A DNA stretch of 45,069 nucleotides from Desulfoarculaceae bacterium (GCA_019429465.1 JAHYIV010000024.1:1-45069); one strand, 5' to 3'. Shown: positions 34,609 to 43,369, counted from the stretch's first letter. A program made the numbers and translations. The notes: generated by a model from the letters alone, not told the origin.

Positions 34609-35085
34609 TTATTTTGAATGGGTGGTGAAAATCAGAGCTTCCTCGTCACAGTCAGGAAACTTATGGCAATGGAGACAGTCGCTCCAGATTTTGTGGGGCA
34701 GATCACGTTTGTCAATATCAGTAAAGCCCTGCTTACGGAAGAAACCTGCCTGGTAGGTCAGGGTAAAGATCTTCTCGATTTCTAGTTTTCTGGCCTCCTG
34801 CAGGCAGGACTGGACCAGTTGCGCGCCAAAGCCCTGTCCCTGGAAGGCCTCATAAACAGCCAGTGATCTGATCTCCGCCATGTTCTCCCAGCTGATCTGC
34901 AGGGCACAGACGCCAAGGATTTCACCTGTCTCATTGGTGAGAACAATAAAATCACGAAGATGGTCATAAAGTGAACTGATGGAACGACCGAGCAACAGCC
35001 CCTTTGCTGCAAAATGATTGAGCAGAGAGTGGATCTTCTTGACATCGTCCATGCGAGCGTTTCGTATCATTGGTATAATTGGCAT
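34609..35085 (-). CDS. N-acetyltransferase, short ArgA-like GNAT (probable N-acetylglutamate synthase)
   Basis: 158 residues, a single GNAT domain with the acetyl-CoA loop in [19 protein letters not shown]. The C-terminal part ([22 protein letters not shown] then [11 protein letters not shown]) carries the Cys-rich tail seen in short N-acetylglutamate synthases that lack the amino-acid kinase domain of E. coli ArgA. The probable reaction is glutamate plus acetyl-CoA to N-acetylglutamate, the first step of arginine synthesis. Location beside argS supports an arginine link. Two Met codons (35085 and 35070) could start it, and neither has a strong ribosome binding site. Confidence 0.82.
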   Translation of the reverse strand: MPIIPMIRNARMDDVKKIHSLLNHFAAKGLLLGRSISSLYDHLRDFIVLTNETGEILGVCALQISWENMAEIRSLAVYEAFQGQGFGAQLVQSCLQEARKLEIEKIFTLTYQAGFFRKQGFTDIDKRDLPHKIWSDCLHCHKFPDCDEEALIFTTHSK

Positions 35086-35121
35086 TTTGTTGGTCTGAAT
35101 GGATGAATAAAAATAATTCTG

Positions 35122-35325
35122 CTAGTTTGTTTTTTTGAAGAGTGTTGTCTTGGGGGGCTCGGTTTTGCCTTGATCCACTGCTTGCAATAAAAATTCGCTT
35201 GTCCAGACCCCTAGCAGAAACATCCACAAAAAAATGCAGAAACAGATTACGCCCACTCCGGCAATAGCGCTGCGCGTCAGTTCAAATTTGATCTTTTTCA
35301 GCTGTTTTCTTGGTGATCCTGCCAT
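35122..35325 (-). CDS. Small single-span membrane protein next to argS
   Basis: 67 residues: a basic N-terminus (MAGSPRKQLKKIKFELTR), one transmembrane helix (about 19-42, IAGVGVICFCIFLWMFLLGVW), and a short hydrophilic tail. In related genomes, genes at this place often encode a longer protein with the same N-terminal anchor and a C-terminal peptidoglycan-binding SPOR domain. Here the tail stops after ~25 residues without such a domain. That comparison is from memory. It may be a naturally short form or a truncated gene. It lies 15 nt after argS in the same direction. Confidence 0.7.
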   Translation of the reverse strand: MAGSPRKQLKKIKFELTRSAIAGVGVICFCIFLWMFLLGVWTSEFLLQAVDQGKTEPPKTTLFKKTN

Positions 35326-35340
35326 TCTTCAACGGTCCTG

Positions 35341-36999
35341 TTACATCTCTTCAGGGGCGGTCAGGCCGACGATTCGGAGACCGTTCTGAAAAACCACCTG
35401 CAGGGCCTCAATCAGGCAGAGCCGTGACTGGCTGATTCCCATGTCATCAGTAATGACTTTATGTTTGTTATAGTAGCCATGGAACTGACCTGCAAGATCC
35501 ATCAGGAAAAAGATAGCACGATGGGGGGCAAGACCGAGCGCCGCGTCTTCGATCATGGCCGGGAAGGCGGCCATGATCTTCAACAACTTCAGTTCCTCCG
35601 GTTCAGCAAGCAGGGAGATGTTCACATCCTGCACCGGAAGTTTTTTCACGCCCTTTTCTTCGGCCTGGCGCAGGATGGAACAGATTCGGGCGTGGGCATA
35701 TTGCACATAATAGACCGGATTCTCCTGACTTTCCTTGGTGGCCAGATCCAGATCGAATTCAAGCTGGCTGTCGGCCTTGCGCATCATGAAAAAGAAACGG
35801 GCCACGTCAACCCCGACCTCATCAAGGAGCTCATCGACCGTGACAAAGGTCGCCTTGCGGGTGGACATCTTCACCTGTTTGCCGTCTCGGGTCAGGGTCA
35901 CGAATTGATGGAGGACTACGGTTACCTTGGAATCGTCATAGCCCAGGGCCCGCACCCCGGCCAGCACGTCCGGGACGGTGGCGATATGATCGGAGCCGAG
36001 GACATTGATCAGCCAGTCAAAGTTGCGCCGGAATTTTTCCCGGTGATAGGCGATATCAGGCAACCGGTAGGTGGGCTCGCCGGTACTCTTGATAATGACC
36101 CGGTCCTGCTCCTGGCCAAAGTCAGAGGTCTTGAACCAGGTAGCCCCCTCTTTTTCATAGACCAGTCCTTTTGCCCTGAGTTCGGCGACCACTGAGTCCA
36201 CATGACCATCTTCATAGAGGGTGTGTTCGTTGAAATAGTTGTCAAAGACGATTCCCATCCGCTCAAGGGTCCCGGAGATGTCCTTGAAGATCAGGTCCTT
36301 GGCCTTGGTGGTAAAGGGAGCGACATCCGCATCATCCTTGAGGGAGTCGCCGTGTTCGGCGATCATCTCCCGGGCAATATCGAGGATATAATCCCCCTGA
36401 TAGCCATCTTCCGGAAACTGGCTGGGCAGACCCAGCAGTTCCAGGTACCTGGCCCGGGTGGACTCGCCGAGCACCCGCATCTGTCTCCCGGCGTCATTGA
36501 AATAATATTCACGAAAGACATCATGCCCAGTGGCCGTCAGCAGACGGGAAATAGCATCCCCGAGGATGGCCTGGCGGCCATGACCAATACTGAGAGGGCC
36601 GGTGGGATTGGCACTGACGAACTCCACCATCACTTTTTTGCCATTGCCGATGGTGGAAAGACCAAAGTCACTCCGCTGTTTTAATATTGGAAACAGCGTT
36701 TGCTGCCAGACCACTGGTCTCAAGAAGATATTGACAAAGCCGGGCCCGGCAATCTCCAGATGATCGATGATCTCCGTCTCTTCTTCAAGAAGGGCAACAA
36801 GTTGGGTTGCAATCTGCCGTGGGTTGGTTTTTTCGCTGCCAGCAAGAATGAGGGCCATATTGGTGGAGAAATCCCCCTGGCCGTCACGTTTAGGGACTTC
36901 AACAGTGTAGTGTCCGCCCAGATCCGCTGACCATGTCCCTGCGCTGACTCCCTGCTCGAAACAGGCGTCAATGACTTGTTTTAAACGTTGCCGTATCAT
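35341..36999 (-). CDS. argS: Arginyl-tRNA synthetase
   Basis: 552 residues, class I synthetase charging tRNA-Arg. The N-terminal Add1-like tRNA-binding domain (about 1-110) precedes the catalytic Rossmann fold. The HIGH signature region reads SANPTGPLSIGHGRQA, with Ser in place of the first His. The KMSK-like loop is VKMSTRKATFVTV. A C-terminal DALR anticodon domain ends in VVFQNGLRIVGLTAPEEM. Length matches ArgRS (~560). The ATG overlaps the alr stop by 4 nt (ATGA), so the pair is translationally coupled. The unusual SIGH is reported under findings. Confidence 0.95.
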   Translation of the reverse strand: MIRQRLKQVIDACFEQGVSAGTWSADLGGHYTVEVPKRDGQGDFSTNMALILAGSEKTNPRQIATQLVALLEEETEIIDHLEIAGPGFVNIFLRPVVWQQTLFPILKQRSDFGLSTIGNGKKVMVEFVSANPTGPLSIGHGRQAILGDAISRLLTATGHDVFREYYFNDAGRQMRVLGESTRARYLELLGLPSQFPEDGYQGDYILDIAREMIAEHGDSLKDDADVAPFTTKAKDLIFKDISGTLERMGIVFDNYFNEHTLYEDGHVDSVVAELRAKGLVYEKEGATWFKTSDFGQEQDRVIIKSTGEPTYRLPDIAYHREKFRRNFDWLINVLGSDHIATVPDVLAGVRALGYDDSKVTVVLHQFVTLTRDGKQVKMSTRKATFVTVDELLDEVGVDVARFFFMMRKADSQLEFDLDLATKESQENPVYYVQYAHARICSILRQAEEKGVKKLPVQDVNISLLAEPEELKLLKIMAAFPAMIEDAALGLAPHRAIFFLMDLAGQFHGYYNKHKVITDDMGISQSRLCLIEALQVVFQNGLRIVGLTAPEEM

Positions 37000-38156
37000 T
37001 TTTTCTCAATTTTTGTTTGATTATAGTTTCTTTCATTAGTATTGCCAAACAGACAGAGGACTTCATAGGAAATTGTCCCCATCCATTCGGCAATTTCATC
37101 AGCAGTGATTGTCTCCGTCCCCTGTGATCCCAGAATAACTACCTGATCACCCGTCTCCACCCCTTGAATCCCGGAGATGTCGGCCATGCACAGGTTCATG
37201 CAGATGCGGCCGATAATCCTGGCCCGCTGCCCTTTAATAAGCACTTGCGCCTTGTTGGACAAGGTGCGAAGGAATCCATCGGCATAGCCAACAGGCAGAA
37301 CAGCAATCTTGGTCTCCTGGCTGGTGATAAAGGAATGGCCATAGCTGATTCCGGTTCCAGGCGGCACCGATTTTACCTGTACGACCTGAGTGGTAAACGA
37401 CATGGCCGGAATAAGTCCTTCTGCTCTTGCATCATGTCTGCCCTTGGCGCCATCTGGACAATAGCCATAGAGAGCAATACCTGGACGTACCATGTCTCCA
37501 CAGGTCTCGGGAAAATAAAGGGCTGCTCCGGAATTGGCAATGTGACAAAGAGCGGGAGGCTGCTTGAGCGACTGGGCGCAGACTTTTTTGTATCGTTGAT
37601 ACATCTCCAGTGTGTGTTTGGACGCGGGATTATCAGCCATGGGAAAATGGCTCATTAACCCGGCAAGAGAGAGTCCGGTACATCCCTCCACGTGGGCTAG
37701 AAAGTCCTGCATCTCTGAGGGCATGATTCCCAGTCTGCCCATGCCACAATCGACCTTAAGGTGAACAGCCAACTCTTTGCCGTTTCTCACCGCGGCCAGC
37801 GAGAGCAGTTCCAGCGCCTGGTGATCAACGATGACCGGGGTCAGATCATAATCAAAAAAGAGCTGTTCCTGCGAGGGCACAAAACCGAGCAGCACAAAGA
37901 TCTGACCCTGGATTCCGGCGCGTCGTAATGCAACCCCTTCTCCGATCTCGGCGACCCCGAAACAGTCACATCCTGCCCTGGCAAAACTGACGGCGGACTG
38001 GATCATCCCGTGGCCATAGCCATCAGCCTTGACCATGGCCATGATTCGGGTCTCCCGGCCGATCCGTTGCTGCAATATGCTAAAATTCACCTGCAGGGCA
38101 GAGGAGTCAATGGAAACCTGATTCAAGGACCTGAGAGATGATGGAGGAAGAATCAC
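36996..38156 (-). CDS. alr: Alanine racemase
   Basis: 386 residues from GTG 38156. Makes D-alanine for peptidoglycan with PLP on Lys in MAMVKADGYGHG. The second catalytic residue, Tyr, is in GISYGHSFIT, and the cofactor-supporting MVRPGIALYGYCPDG is present. The fold-type III barrel is followed by the C-terminal beta-domain (ARIIGRICMNLCMADISG). The start overlaps the stop of the upstream membrane protein by 4 nt (GTGA), and its own stop overlaps argS. A cytoplasmic enzyme in an operon that joins cell-wall and translation genes. Confidence 0.95.
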   Translation of the reverse strand: MILPPSSLRSLNQVSIDSSALQVNFSILQQRIGRETRIMAMVKADGYGHGMIQSAVSFARAGCDCFGVAEIGEGVALRRAGIQGQIFVLLGFVPSQEQLFFDYDLTPVIVDHQALELLSLAAVRNGKELAVHLKVDCGMGRLGIMPSEMQDFLAHVEGCTGLSLAGLMSHFPMADNPASKHTLEMYQRYKKVCAQSLKQPPALCHIANSGAALYFPETCGDMVRPGIALYGYCPDGAKGRHDARAEGLIPAMSFTTQVVQVKSVPPGTGISYGHSFITSQETKIAVLPVGYADGFLRTLSNKAQVLIKGQRARIIGRICMNLCMADISGIQGVETGDQVVILGSQGTETITADEIAEWMGTISYEVLCLFGNTNERNYNQTKIEKK

Positions 38157-38602
38157 TGGTTTTCTCGCCGGTCAGAAATATGGTGCCAGGCGAGCCAGGC
38201 GTGCCGACTGGAAAAAAACAAGGCCCAGCCTATCGCCACATACAATCCTCCCAGCAGTTCTTCCGGCAGGCCGGAATGACGTAGTACCACGCCGGCACCG
38301 ATCATGAGCAGGACCAGCAGCCATGTGCGGAGAGAATAGACCGCTCCCAGACAGGTGCCGTCGACCATCTCAAGGATACGCTGCACTCCCTTTCTGGCAG
38401 TGTTGTCAAGGATAAACAATGATTTCATGGTCCCGGCAATCAGGGCAGGAGCCATGATCCAGAGCCTGCCGACTGCACTCAGCCAGGAAACTCCACGGAA
38501 TACGAGCATGACTCCTATTAAACTCCATAGGGTGGCTGCCAGCAACAGATGAATTCGCCTGGGAACCCCTGGTTTTAATTTCCTAAGTGTCCGTTTTGTC
38601 AT
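38153..38602 (-). CDS. Conserved-type integral membrane protein of unknown function
   Basis: About 149 residues from ATG 38602 (MTKRTLRKLKPGVPRR); a GTG at 38611 is an alternative start. The basic N-terminus is followed by four hydrophobic helices, at about residues 18-42, 48-66, 92-110 and 117-137, with a charged loop (DNTARKGVQRILEMVDG) between the second and third. No catalytic motif is visible. It is the first gene of the alr-argS operon, overlapping alr by 4 nt. Tight coupling to alr in a cell-wall context might hint at an envelope role, but that is guesswork. Confidence 0.75.
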   Translation of the reverse strand: MTKRTLRKLKPGVPRRIHLLLAATLWSLIGVMLVFRGVSWLSAVGRLWIMAPALIAGTMKSLFILDNTARKGVQRILEMVDGTCLGAVYSLRTWLLVLLMIGAGVVLRHSGLPEELLGGLYVAIGWALFFSSRHAWLAWHHISDRRENQ

Positions 38603-38781
38603 CGGAAGCACGTGTCTTTGGGAGCTGTTGCGCTAACCATTCTATCTTTGACCATTTTGTTATGCCGGTCATGGCTGGCCTGATGCCTCTCGCTCCAAGG
38701 ATGGACGTAGGGAGCGAGAGGCTCCTTAAGTTGGCCACACAATCTTGATGTTACGGTTATTTTTGCATGAAGGTTTAAAAC
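38603..38781. repeat. Palindromic repeat related to R4 upstream of the alr operon
   Basis: Contains a 12-bp perfect stem, GCCTCTCGCTCC (38685-38696) and GGAGCGAGAGGC (38711-38722), inside CATGGCTGGCCTGATG...GGCTCCTTAAGTTGGCC. The order and several blocks (ATGGACG-AG, GGCTCCTTA) resemble R4 copy A at 23780-23840. The promoter of the alr operon probably also lies here. No gene. Confidence 0.5.
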
Positions 38782-38821
38782 AAGACAAGCCCATTCCCCC
38801 AAAAGGGAATGGGCTTGTCTT
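38782..38821 (-). terminator. Intrinsic terminator after the ferredoxin gene
   Basis: A 17-bp perfect stem (AAGACAAGCCCATTCCC and its complement) with a 6-nt loop, 20 nt past the ferredoxin stop. The stem is long and GC-rich in the middle, and the A-run on its left (AAAACAAG) gives Ts on the minus-strand transcript. Confidence 0.88.
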
Positions 38822-38841
38822 AAGACTGAGGCTGTTGGAAA

Positions 38842-39030
38842 TTATACTTCAGTAACAGTAATCGCGCCCTCAGGACAAACCTCAACACAGGTCTCACAAC
38901 CAAGACACTCGTCTGGCTCGGCAGCAAAGGCCTTACCATCACGCATCTCATATACCTGTGCAGGACAAGCATTTACACATTCTTCATCACCAACACATTT
39001 ATCTAAATCAATAACGATATCCCAAGCCAT
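38842..39030 (-). CDS. Small dicluster ferredoxin with Asp in the first cluster motif
   Basis: 62 residues from ATG 39030, which has GGAGGTGT just upstream. An open extension to 39084 lacks a start signal. The first motif is C12-x2-D15-x2-C18-x3-C22-P, with Asp where the second cluster Cys is expected. The second is a full C42-x2-C45-x2-C48-x3-C52-P. This pattern is like Desulfovibrio africanus ferredoxin III and Pyrococcus furiosus ferredoxin, where the Asp site allows [3Fe-4S]/[4Fe-4S] or mixed-metal clusters. It is a low-potential electron carrier in the cytoplasm. The gene is single, with its own terminator, probably highly expressed given the strong ribosome binding site. Confidence 0.93.
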   Translation of the reverse strand: MAWDIVIDLDKCVGDEECVNACPAQVYEMRDGKAFAAEPDECLGCETCVEVCPEGAITVTEV

Positions 39031-39273
39031 GGTACACCTCCAAAATAGAATTAAAAGAACAAGTATTTTATACGTAAACAACAAAGTAACAACAGATACG
39101 ATTTTTTTTTATTCGTGCTTGTTGAAATAATTCACGGTCTGATTTTTGTCAAGAAAAATTCATCTTGATGTCCGAATGGGTGCTGAGTCATGGTCAGGAG
39201 ATAAGGTCGTCATTGCCATGAGAACACAATGGAATTATTCGGAATGTGAAAATTATATGGTGATGGTTTCATG

Positions 39274-40356
39274 TCAGACCTCGGTGAAGTCTGAAGGAGG
39301 ATTGTGTAGGTATTTTAAAAATTTAGGTTTGTCTATACAATTAGAATACGCGGAGTCAGGACTGATCATTTTTTTATCCAGAAATGCGAGGATGGCATCA
39401 TCAAGGGTTTGCATCCCATATTTTTTCCCGGTCTGCATCACCGAGGCAATCTGGTAGGTCTTGCCTTCACGAATAAGATTCCGGACGGCCGGGGTGGCGA
39501 TCAGGATTTCAAGAGCGGCGCAACGCCCCTTGATGTCAACACGTTTGAACAGGGTTTGCGAGACAACGGCCTTCAGGGCATCAGACAAGGTGGATCTGAC
39601 CTGCCCCTGCTGATTGGCTGGAAAGATTTCAATAATACGGTCAACGGTCTTCATGGCATTCAAGGTGTGCAGGGTGCCAAAGACAAGATGGCCGGTCATG
39701 GCGGCCTCCATGGCCAGGGAGATGGTCTCAAGGTCGCGCATTTCACCGACCATGATGATATCAGGATCTTCACGAAGAGCACCGCGAAGGGCGGCGGTAA
39801 AGGATTTGGTGTGCAGGCCGACTTCCCGGTGATTGATGATGCATTTCTGACTTTGATGGACAAACTCGATGGGATCCTCAATGGTCAGGACATGATCTTT
39901 TCTGGTCTTGTTGACCTCATCAACTATGGCTGCCAGGGTTGTTGATTTACCGGAGCCGGTAGGGCCGGTCACCAGAACAAGTCCTTTGGGCAGTTGGGCC
40001 AGACGGGAGACAACCTTGGGAAGTCCCAGCTGTTCGCAGGACAGGATGTCGCTGGGGATTTCACGGAAAACGGCGCCGATACCATGCTTCTGCTGAAAGA
40101 AGTTGCAACGGTAACGGGCGAGTCCTGGAATCTCATAGCCAAAATCGACATCACCGGATTCTTCGAAAATCTTGATCTTTTCCTCCGGACAGATCTCATA
40201 GAGCATTTTTTTAAGATCTTCGTTTGCCATGGTTTTGAATTTCACCCGCTCCATATCACCACGGATACGGAGAATCGGTTGTTGGCCTGCCACCATATGC
40301 AGATCCGAGGCGCCTTCATCGTGCATCAATTTAAAAAAAGCATCTATTTGAGCCAT
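39274..40356 (-). CDS. pilT: Twitching motility ATPase PilT
   Basis: 360 residues. The retraction motor of type IV pili, a hexameric ATPase at the inner face of the cytoplasmic membrane. The N-terminal PAS-like N1D domain (LMHDEGASDLHM) precedes Walker A GPTGSGKSTT (131-140), the Asp box (TIEDPIEFVH), Walker B DPDIIMVGEMRD and the His box MTGHLVFGTLHT. The family-typical AIRNLIREGK-like stretch reads AVRNLIREGKTYQ. It is alone here; no other pilus gene lies in the window. Retraction ATPases also drive DNA uptake, which pairs loosely with the comEA-like gene at 27.6 kb. R2 copy C lies upstream. Confidence 0.95.
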   Translation of the reverse strand: MAQIDAFFKLMHDEGASDLHMVAGQQPILRIRGDMERVKFKTMANEDLKKMLYEICPEEKIKIFEESGDVDFGYEIPGLARYRCNFFQQKHGIGAVFREIPSDILSCEQLGLPKVVSRLAQLPKGLVLVTGPTGSGKSTTLAAIVDEVNKTRKDHVLTIEDPIEFVHQSQKCIINHREVGLHTKSFTAALRGALREDPDIIMVGEMRDLETISLAMEAAMTGHLVFGTLHTLNAMKTVDRIIEIFPANQQGQVRSTLSDALKAVVSQTLFKRVDIKGRCAALEILIATPAVRNLIREGKTYQIASVMQTGKKYGMQTLDDAILAFLDKKMISPDSAYSNCIDKPKFLKYLHNPPSDFTEV

Positions 40357-40420
40357 AAATTCACCTTATTTATTAATTGTACCGGCTTTTTTTTCAGGAT
40401 AAAATGATTGCCTGTTACCT

Positions 40421-40497
40421 AACCCCGGTAAACGGGATAAGTGTCTTTCGCAGGTTATTTTCTTGCAATAAAACAAGAAAATAATCTGTAAGGCACT
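40421..40497 (+). repeat. R2 hairpin repeat copy C at the end of the LOG-family gene
   Basis: AACCCCGGTAAACGGGATAA leads into the same long arms as at 18831 and 28360, around the loop ATAAAA, ending AGGCACT at 40497. The last bases overlap the stop codon of the minus-strand LOG-family gene (40496-40498). It thus lies just after that gene's end and in front of pilT, where a hairpin could act as a terminator or mRNA end. Confidence 0.9.
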
Positions 40498-41179
40498 AAA
40501 AAACAACGGTCTTTGTTATATAATTTACCACACTGTCGACGTCATCCATGATGTTGATAAGTAAAAGATCATCTTTGGATATGTTACCATTGGTGAGAAA
40601 CTTATCTTTGATCCACTCTAAAAGTCCACCCCAAAACTCACTGCCCACCAGGATAATAGGGAAGGGCTTAACGCTTTTGGTCTGAATAAGGGTAAGGGCT
40701 TCAAAAAGTTCATCTAGAGAACCGAAGCCACCGGGCATACAGATAAAGGCCATGGAGTATTTCATGAACATCACCTTGCGGACAAAAAAATACTTGAAGT
40801 GCAAGGGGAAATTGATGAATTCATTAGGGGCCTGTTCGTGGGGAAGGTTGATGTTGAGACCAATGGAGACGCCGCCTGCTTCAAATGCACCCTTGTTGGC
40901 TGCCTCCATGATGCCTGGACCACCTCCGGTGACAATGCCATAACCAGCCAGGGCTAATTCTCTGGCAAGCTTTTCCGTGAGTTTATAGTAAGGGTGGTCT
41001 CTTGCTGTCCTGGCGGAACCGTAAATCGTTACCGCCGGCACATCGACTGCCGACAGAGAGTCAAAACCATCCACAAATTCTGACATGATGCGAAACATTC
41101 GCCATGAATCGCCAACTACAGTATTGTCCAGAGCATACTTCGGTTCTCTTTTTATCCGCCGTCGATCACTGCTCAGCAT
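40496..41179 (-). CDS. LOG family protein (TIGR00730-type Rossmann protein)
   Basis: 227 residues. Landmarks are GGGPGIMEAANKGAFEAGG and PGGFGSLDELFEALTLIQT, the PGGxGTxxE nucleotide-sugar site with Ser replacing Thr. Members with this motif act as cytokinin riboside 5'-monophosphate phosphoribohydrolases or as nucleotide 5'-monophosphate nucleosidases; many are mis-annotated as lysine decarboxylases. The ~30-residue N-terminal extension is typical of the bacterial type II group. The last residues (TKTVVF) directly border repeat R2 copy C, which supplies part of the stop codon. It lies 33 nt downstream of the TPR protein gene. Confidence 0.88.
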   Translation of the reverse strand: MLSSDRRRIKREPKYALDNTVVGDSWRMFRIMSEFVDGFDSLSAVDVPAVTIYGSARTARDHPYYKLTEKLARELALAGYGIVTGGGPGIMEAANKGAFEAGGVSIGLNINLPHEQAPNEFINFPLHFKYFFVRKVMFMKYSMAFICMPGGFGSLDELFEALTLIQTKSVKPFPIILVGSEFWGGLLEWIKDKFLTNGNISKDDLLLINIMDDVDSVVNYITKTVVF

Positions 41180-41212
41180 AGTGTGATAATCCTTTTCTCG
41201 AGTTTGAGAGGT

Positions 41213-43369
41213 TTATGTTGTCTGGAGATCTGTCATATAGTGATCGGCCTGTTTCTGCCAGATGCTCCCGGTCGCTTCATGGTTGATCGTCTTGGAAAAC
41301 CAGTGCCTGGCCCGCAGCTTCTGTCCCTGTCTCCAGCAGATCAAGCCCATCTGGAACTCAGCCGCTCCTTTAGTCGCTTTGTCTCTGAGACAGCGACGCA
41401 GAGATTCTCTGGCCGCTTCCAGAAACCCGCATTGTACCTGCGCCCTGGCGAGCCGAAGGTGAAATACGGGTGGCATCGGGTTTAACTCGACACTTTTTTC
41501 ACAGAGTTTGAGGGAAATCTGGTCGCCTTCCTTGTTTTCAAGGTAGATCTCACCGAGAAGACTCAGGGCATTAGCATCAAACTCATCAAAGCGTATGGCA
41601 CGCTGCAGCCAGATCGTTGCTTCCCGATCCCGGCCAACTCCATGAAAAGATTCACCAAGATAGCGCAGCGCCCGGCCAACCCCTGGAACACTGTTCTTTT
41701 TATCATACCAGGGCAAAAGGATATCCAGTGCTTCTTGATATCGCCCTGTCCGGCAGTAGAGTTTGCCAAGTTGCAAAGGCAGTTCGGCTCGAACGTCTGC
41801 CGTATCCTGTTCGTTATCAGTATGACATTTGCAGGCATGTTCAAAAGATTCCACTGCCCCGGCAATATTTCCCTGCAATTCGCGTCCAAGTCCCAGATTG
41901 TACCAGGACATGAAGTTATCATTTTTTACCGTCAGGGCCTTCAGGAAGCAGTCATTGGCCAGACGGTGTTTATTCATCATGGCATAACTGACGCCAAGAC
42001 TATTGAGCAGATTGACATCATGGGGCTGGATCAATAAACCTCGTCTGTAATCTTTCACGGCCCTGGGGATATCACCTTCTCCATAGAAGATATCACCACT
42101 GACATTCAGGCTTAAGGCATCAAAGACAGTGATCATGCCTTCTCCCATTAATGCTCCATGCAGCAGGGCTTTCCGGCAATTGAGCACCAGTTCTGCTTTC
42201 CTGAAATCGCCAAAGGGAAAGATGGCGATACCTGCCGCGACAGCACTTTTGATCCTCCGATCACGACGTATGGAGAGAAGTATTTTTTGGACAAGAGCCA
42301 CCACTTTGCGGGAAGCAGTGATCGGAAGCAATATGAACACATCGTTGTCGTGCCCCTTGAATTTTTTACTGCCGGCGAGGTCGAGGGCAATCTTGTCATA
42401 GATGTTTTCTGTTGCCTCTGCGGGATGCAGTTGGACCAGGGCGAATTGATCCAGGTTCTGCCAGCAGGGGCTGATTCTGGCCAGGAGACTTTGACTTGAG
42501 GTGTAGAGAGAATGGCGCTGGCAATTTTGTAGTGAGCGATAGGTACAGAAGCTGAAAGGGCCTCGTGTGCAGGCAGCCTGCAGGGCAAGCCAGGACTCAT
42601 CGAGGATCCTCCTGGTTTCGCTTTGTCGGCCATCTCCGATTTGCCCTTGGCTGTACCCTACGTGGATGCGTTTGAATTGTTCCCGTTTTAAGAAGGAGAC
42701 CAGCAAGGGGCCAAAACGGGAGGCGGGATCTTCATTGCAGTTCTGCCAGGAGAAGGCAAATACAGACTGTCCGATGTGATAGAGGGGGACATGTCCTCCA
42801 ATAAAGGATTTAAGCACTGCTGCTGAATGTCGTACATGTTGCATGGCCTCCATCGCGGTGCGAACTCTGGGGTAGATTTCTACTAGAACCAGGCCGACAT
42901 GCTCACCTTCGGCAGCGGTGTCAAATAATGTATTCAGGTGGGCGCTATTGAGAAGACCAGTCTGCAGGTCAACACCTGCCTGTTTTACGGTCAGAAATTC
43001 TCTCTGCAGGGTGTCGCGGGTCTCCTGCAGCCAGTCGTGGCCGACTTTTTTTACCAGCAGCCGATCGACCCCGGTAACCAGGGCCACAACGATCCGCTCA
43101 TCATTAACGGAAAAAGGAAAGAGCAGGCAGTCATCAGAGGCAGCAGGTGCTTTTGTTTCGATGGCTTGGCTGAAAATTCCTTGAAGATGAGAAAATTGAG
43201 CTGCATCAGTTGTTAAGTCTTCCAGTTGCCAGGCATCTTCAAGAAAATAGACCTCTGCGGCCGTAGCTATTTTTTCTTTTATTTTCCTGGAAAAAGGTAA
43301 GGAAAAGCTGTGAAAATCATGGTTTGAAAGGGAATTGGCGATGGCAAATAAGGGGAAATGATGAATCAT
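41213..43369 (-). CDS. Degenerate GGDEF / TPR protein coupled to selA
   Basis: 718 residues with no signal peptide. The first ~150 residues are unassigned and could be a GAF-like domain. Two regions resemble degenerate GGDEF domains: about 155-290 (DLQTGLLNSAHLNTLFD, with HIGQSVFAFSW at the GGDEF place) and about 315-450 (FKGHDNDVFILLP, then VAAGIAIFPFGDFRKAELVL). Neither keeps a GG(D/E)EF motif, so neither should make cyclic di-GMP. From about 465 to the end there are six or more TPR-like repeats (for example LLNSLGVSYAMMNKHRLANDCF and SWYNLGLGRELQGN). Its start overlaps the selA stop by 4 nt, so the two are co-translated. It is probably a scaffold or signalling protein; the reason for linkage to selA is unknown. 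Confidence 0.8.
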   Translation of the reverse strand: MIHHFPLFAIANSLSNHDFHSFSLPFSRKIKEKIATAAEVYFLEDAWQLEDLTTDAAQFSHLQGIFSQAIETKAPAASDDCLLFPFSVNDERIVVALVTGVDRLLVKKVGHDWLQETRDTLQREFLTVKQAGVDLQTGLLNSAHLNTLFDTAAEGEHVGLVLVEIYPRVRTAMEAMQHVRHSAAVLKSFIGGHVPLYHIGQSVFAFSWQNCNEDPASRFGPLLVSFLKREQFKRIHVGYSQGQIGDGRQSETRRILDESWLALQAACTRGPFSFCTYRSLQNCQRHSLYTSSQSLLARISPCWQNLDQFALVQLHPAEATENIYDKIALDLAGSKKFKGHDNDVFILLPITASRKVVALVQKILLSIRRDRRIKSAVAAGIAIFPFGDFRKAELVLNCRKALLHGALMGEGMITVFDALSLNVSGDIFYGEGDIPRAVKDYRRGLLIQPHDVNLLNSLGVSYAMMNKHRLANDCFLKALTVKNDNFMSWYNLGLGRELQGNIAGAVESFEHACKCHTDNEQDTADVRAELPLQLGKLYCRTGRYQEALDILLPWYDKKNSVPGVGRALRYLGESFHGVGRDREATIWLQRAIRFDEFDANALSLLGEIYLENKEGDQISLKLCEKSVELNPMPPVFHLRLARAQVQCGFLEAARESLRRCLRDKATKGAAEFQMGLICWRQGQKLRARHWFSKTINHEATGSIWQKQADHYMTDLQTT

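Noticed and set aside
39146-39457. Plus-strand frame overlapping the 3' end of pilT
   Set aside because: Half of it is the antisense of pilT, the rest is AT-rich intergenic DNA, and no start signal is present.
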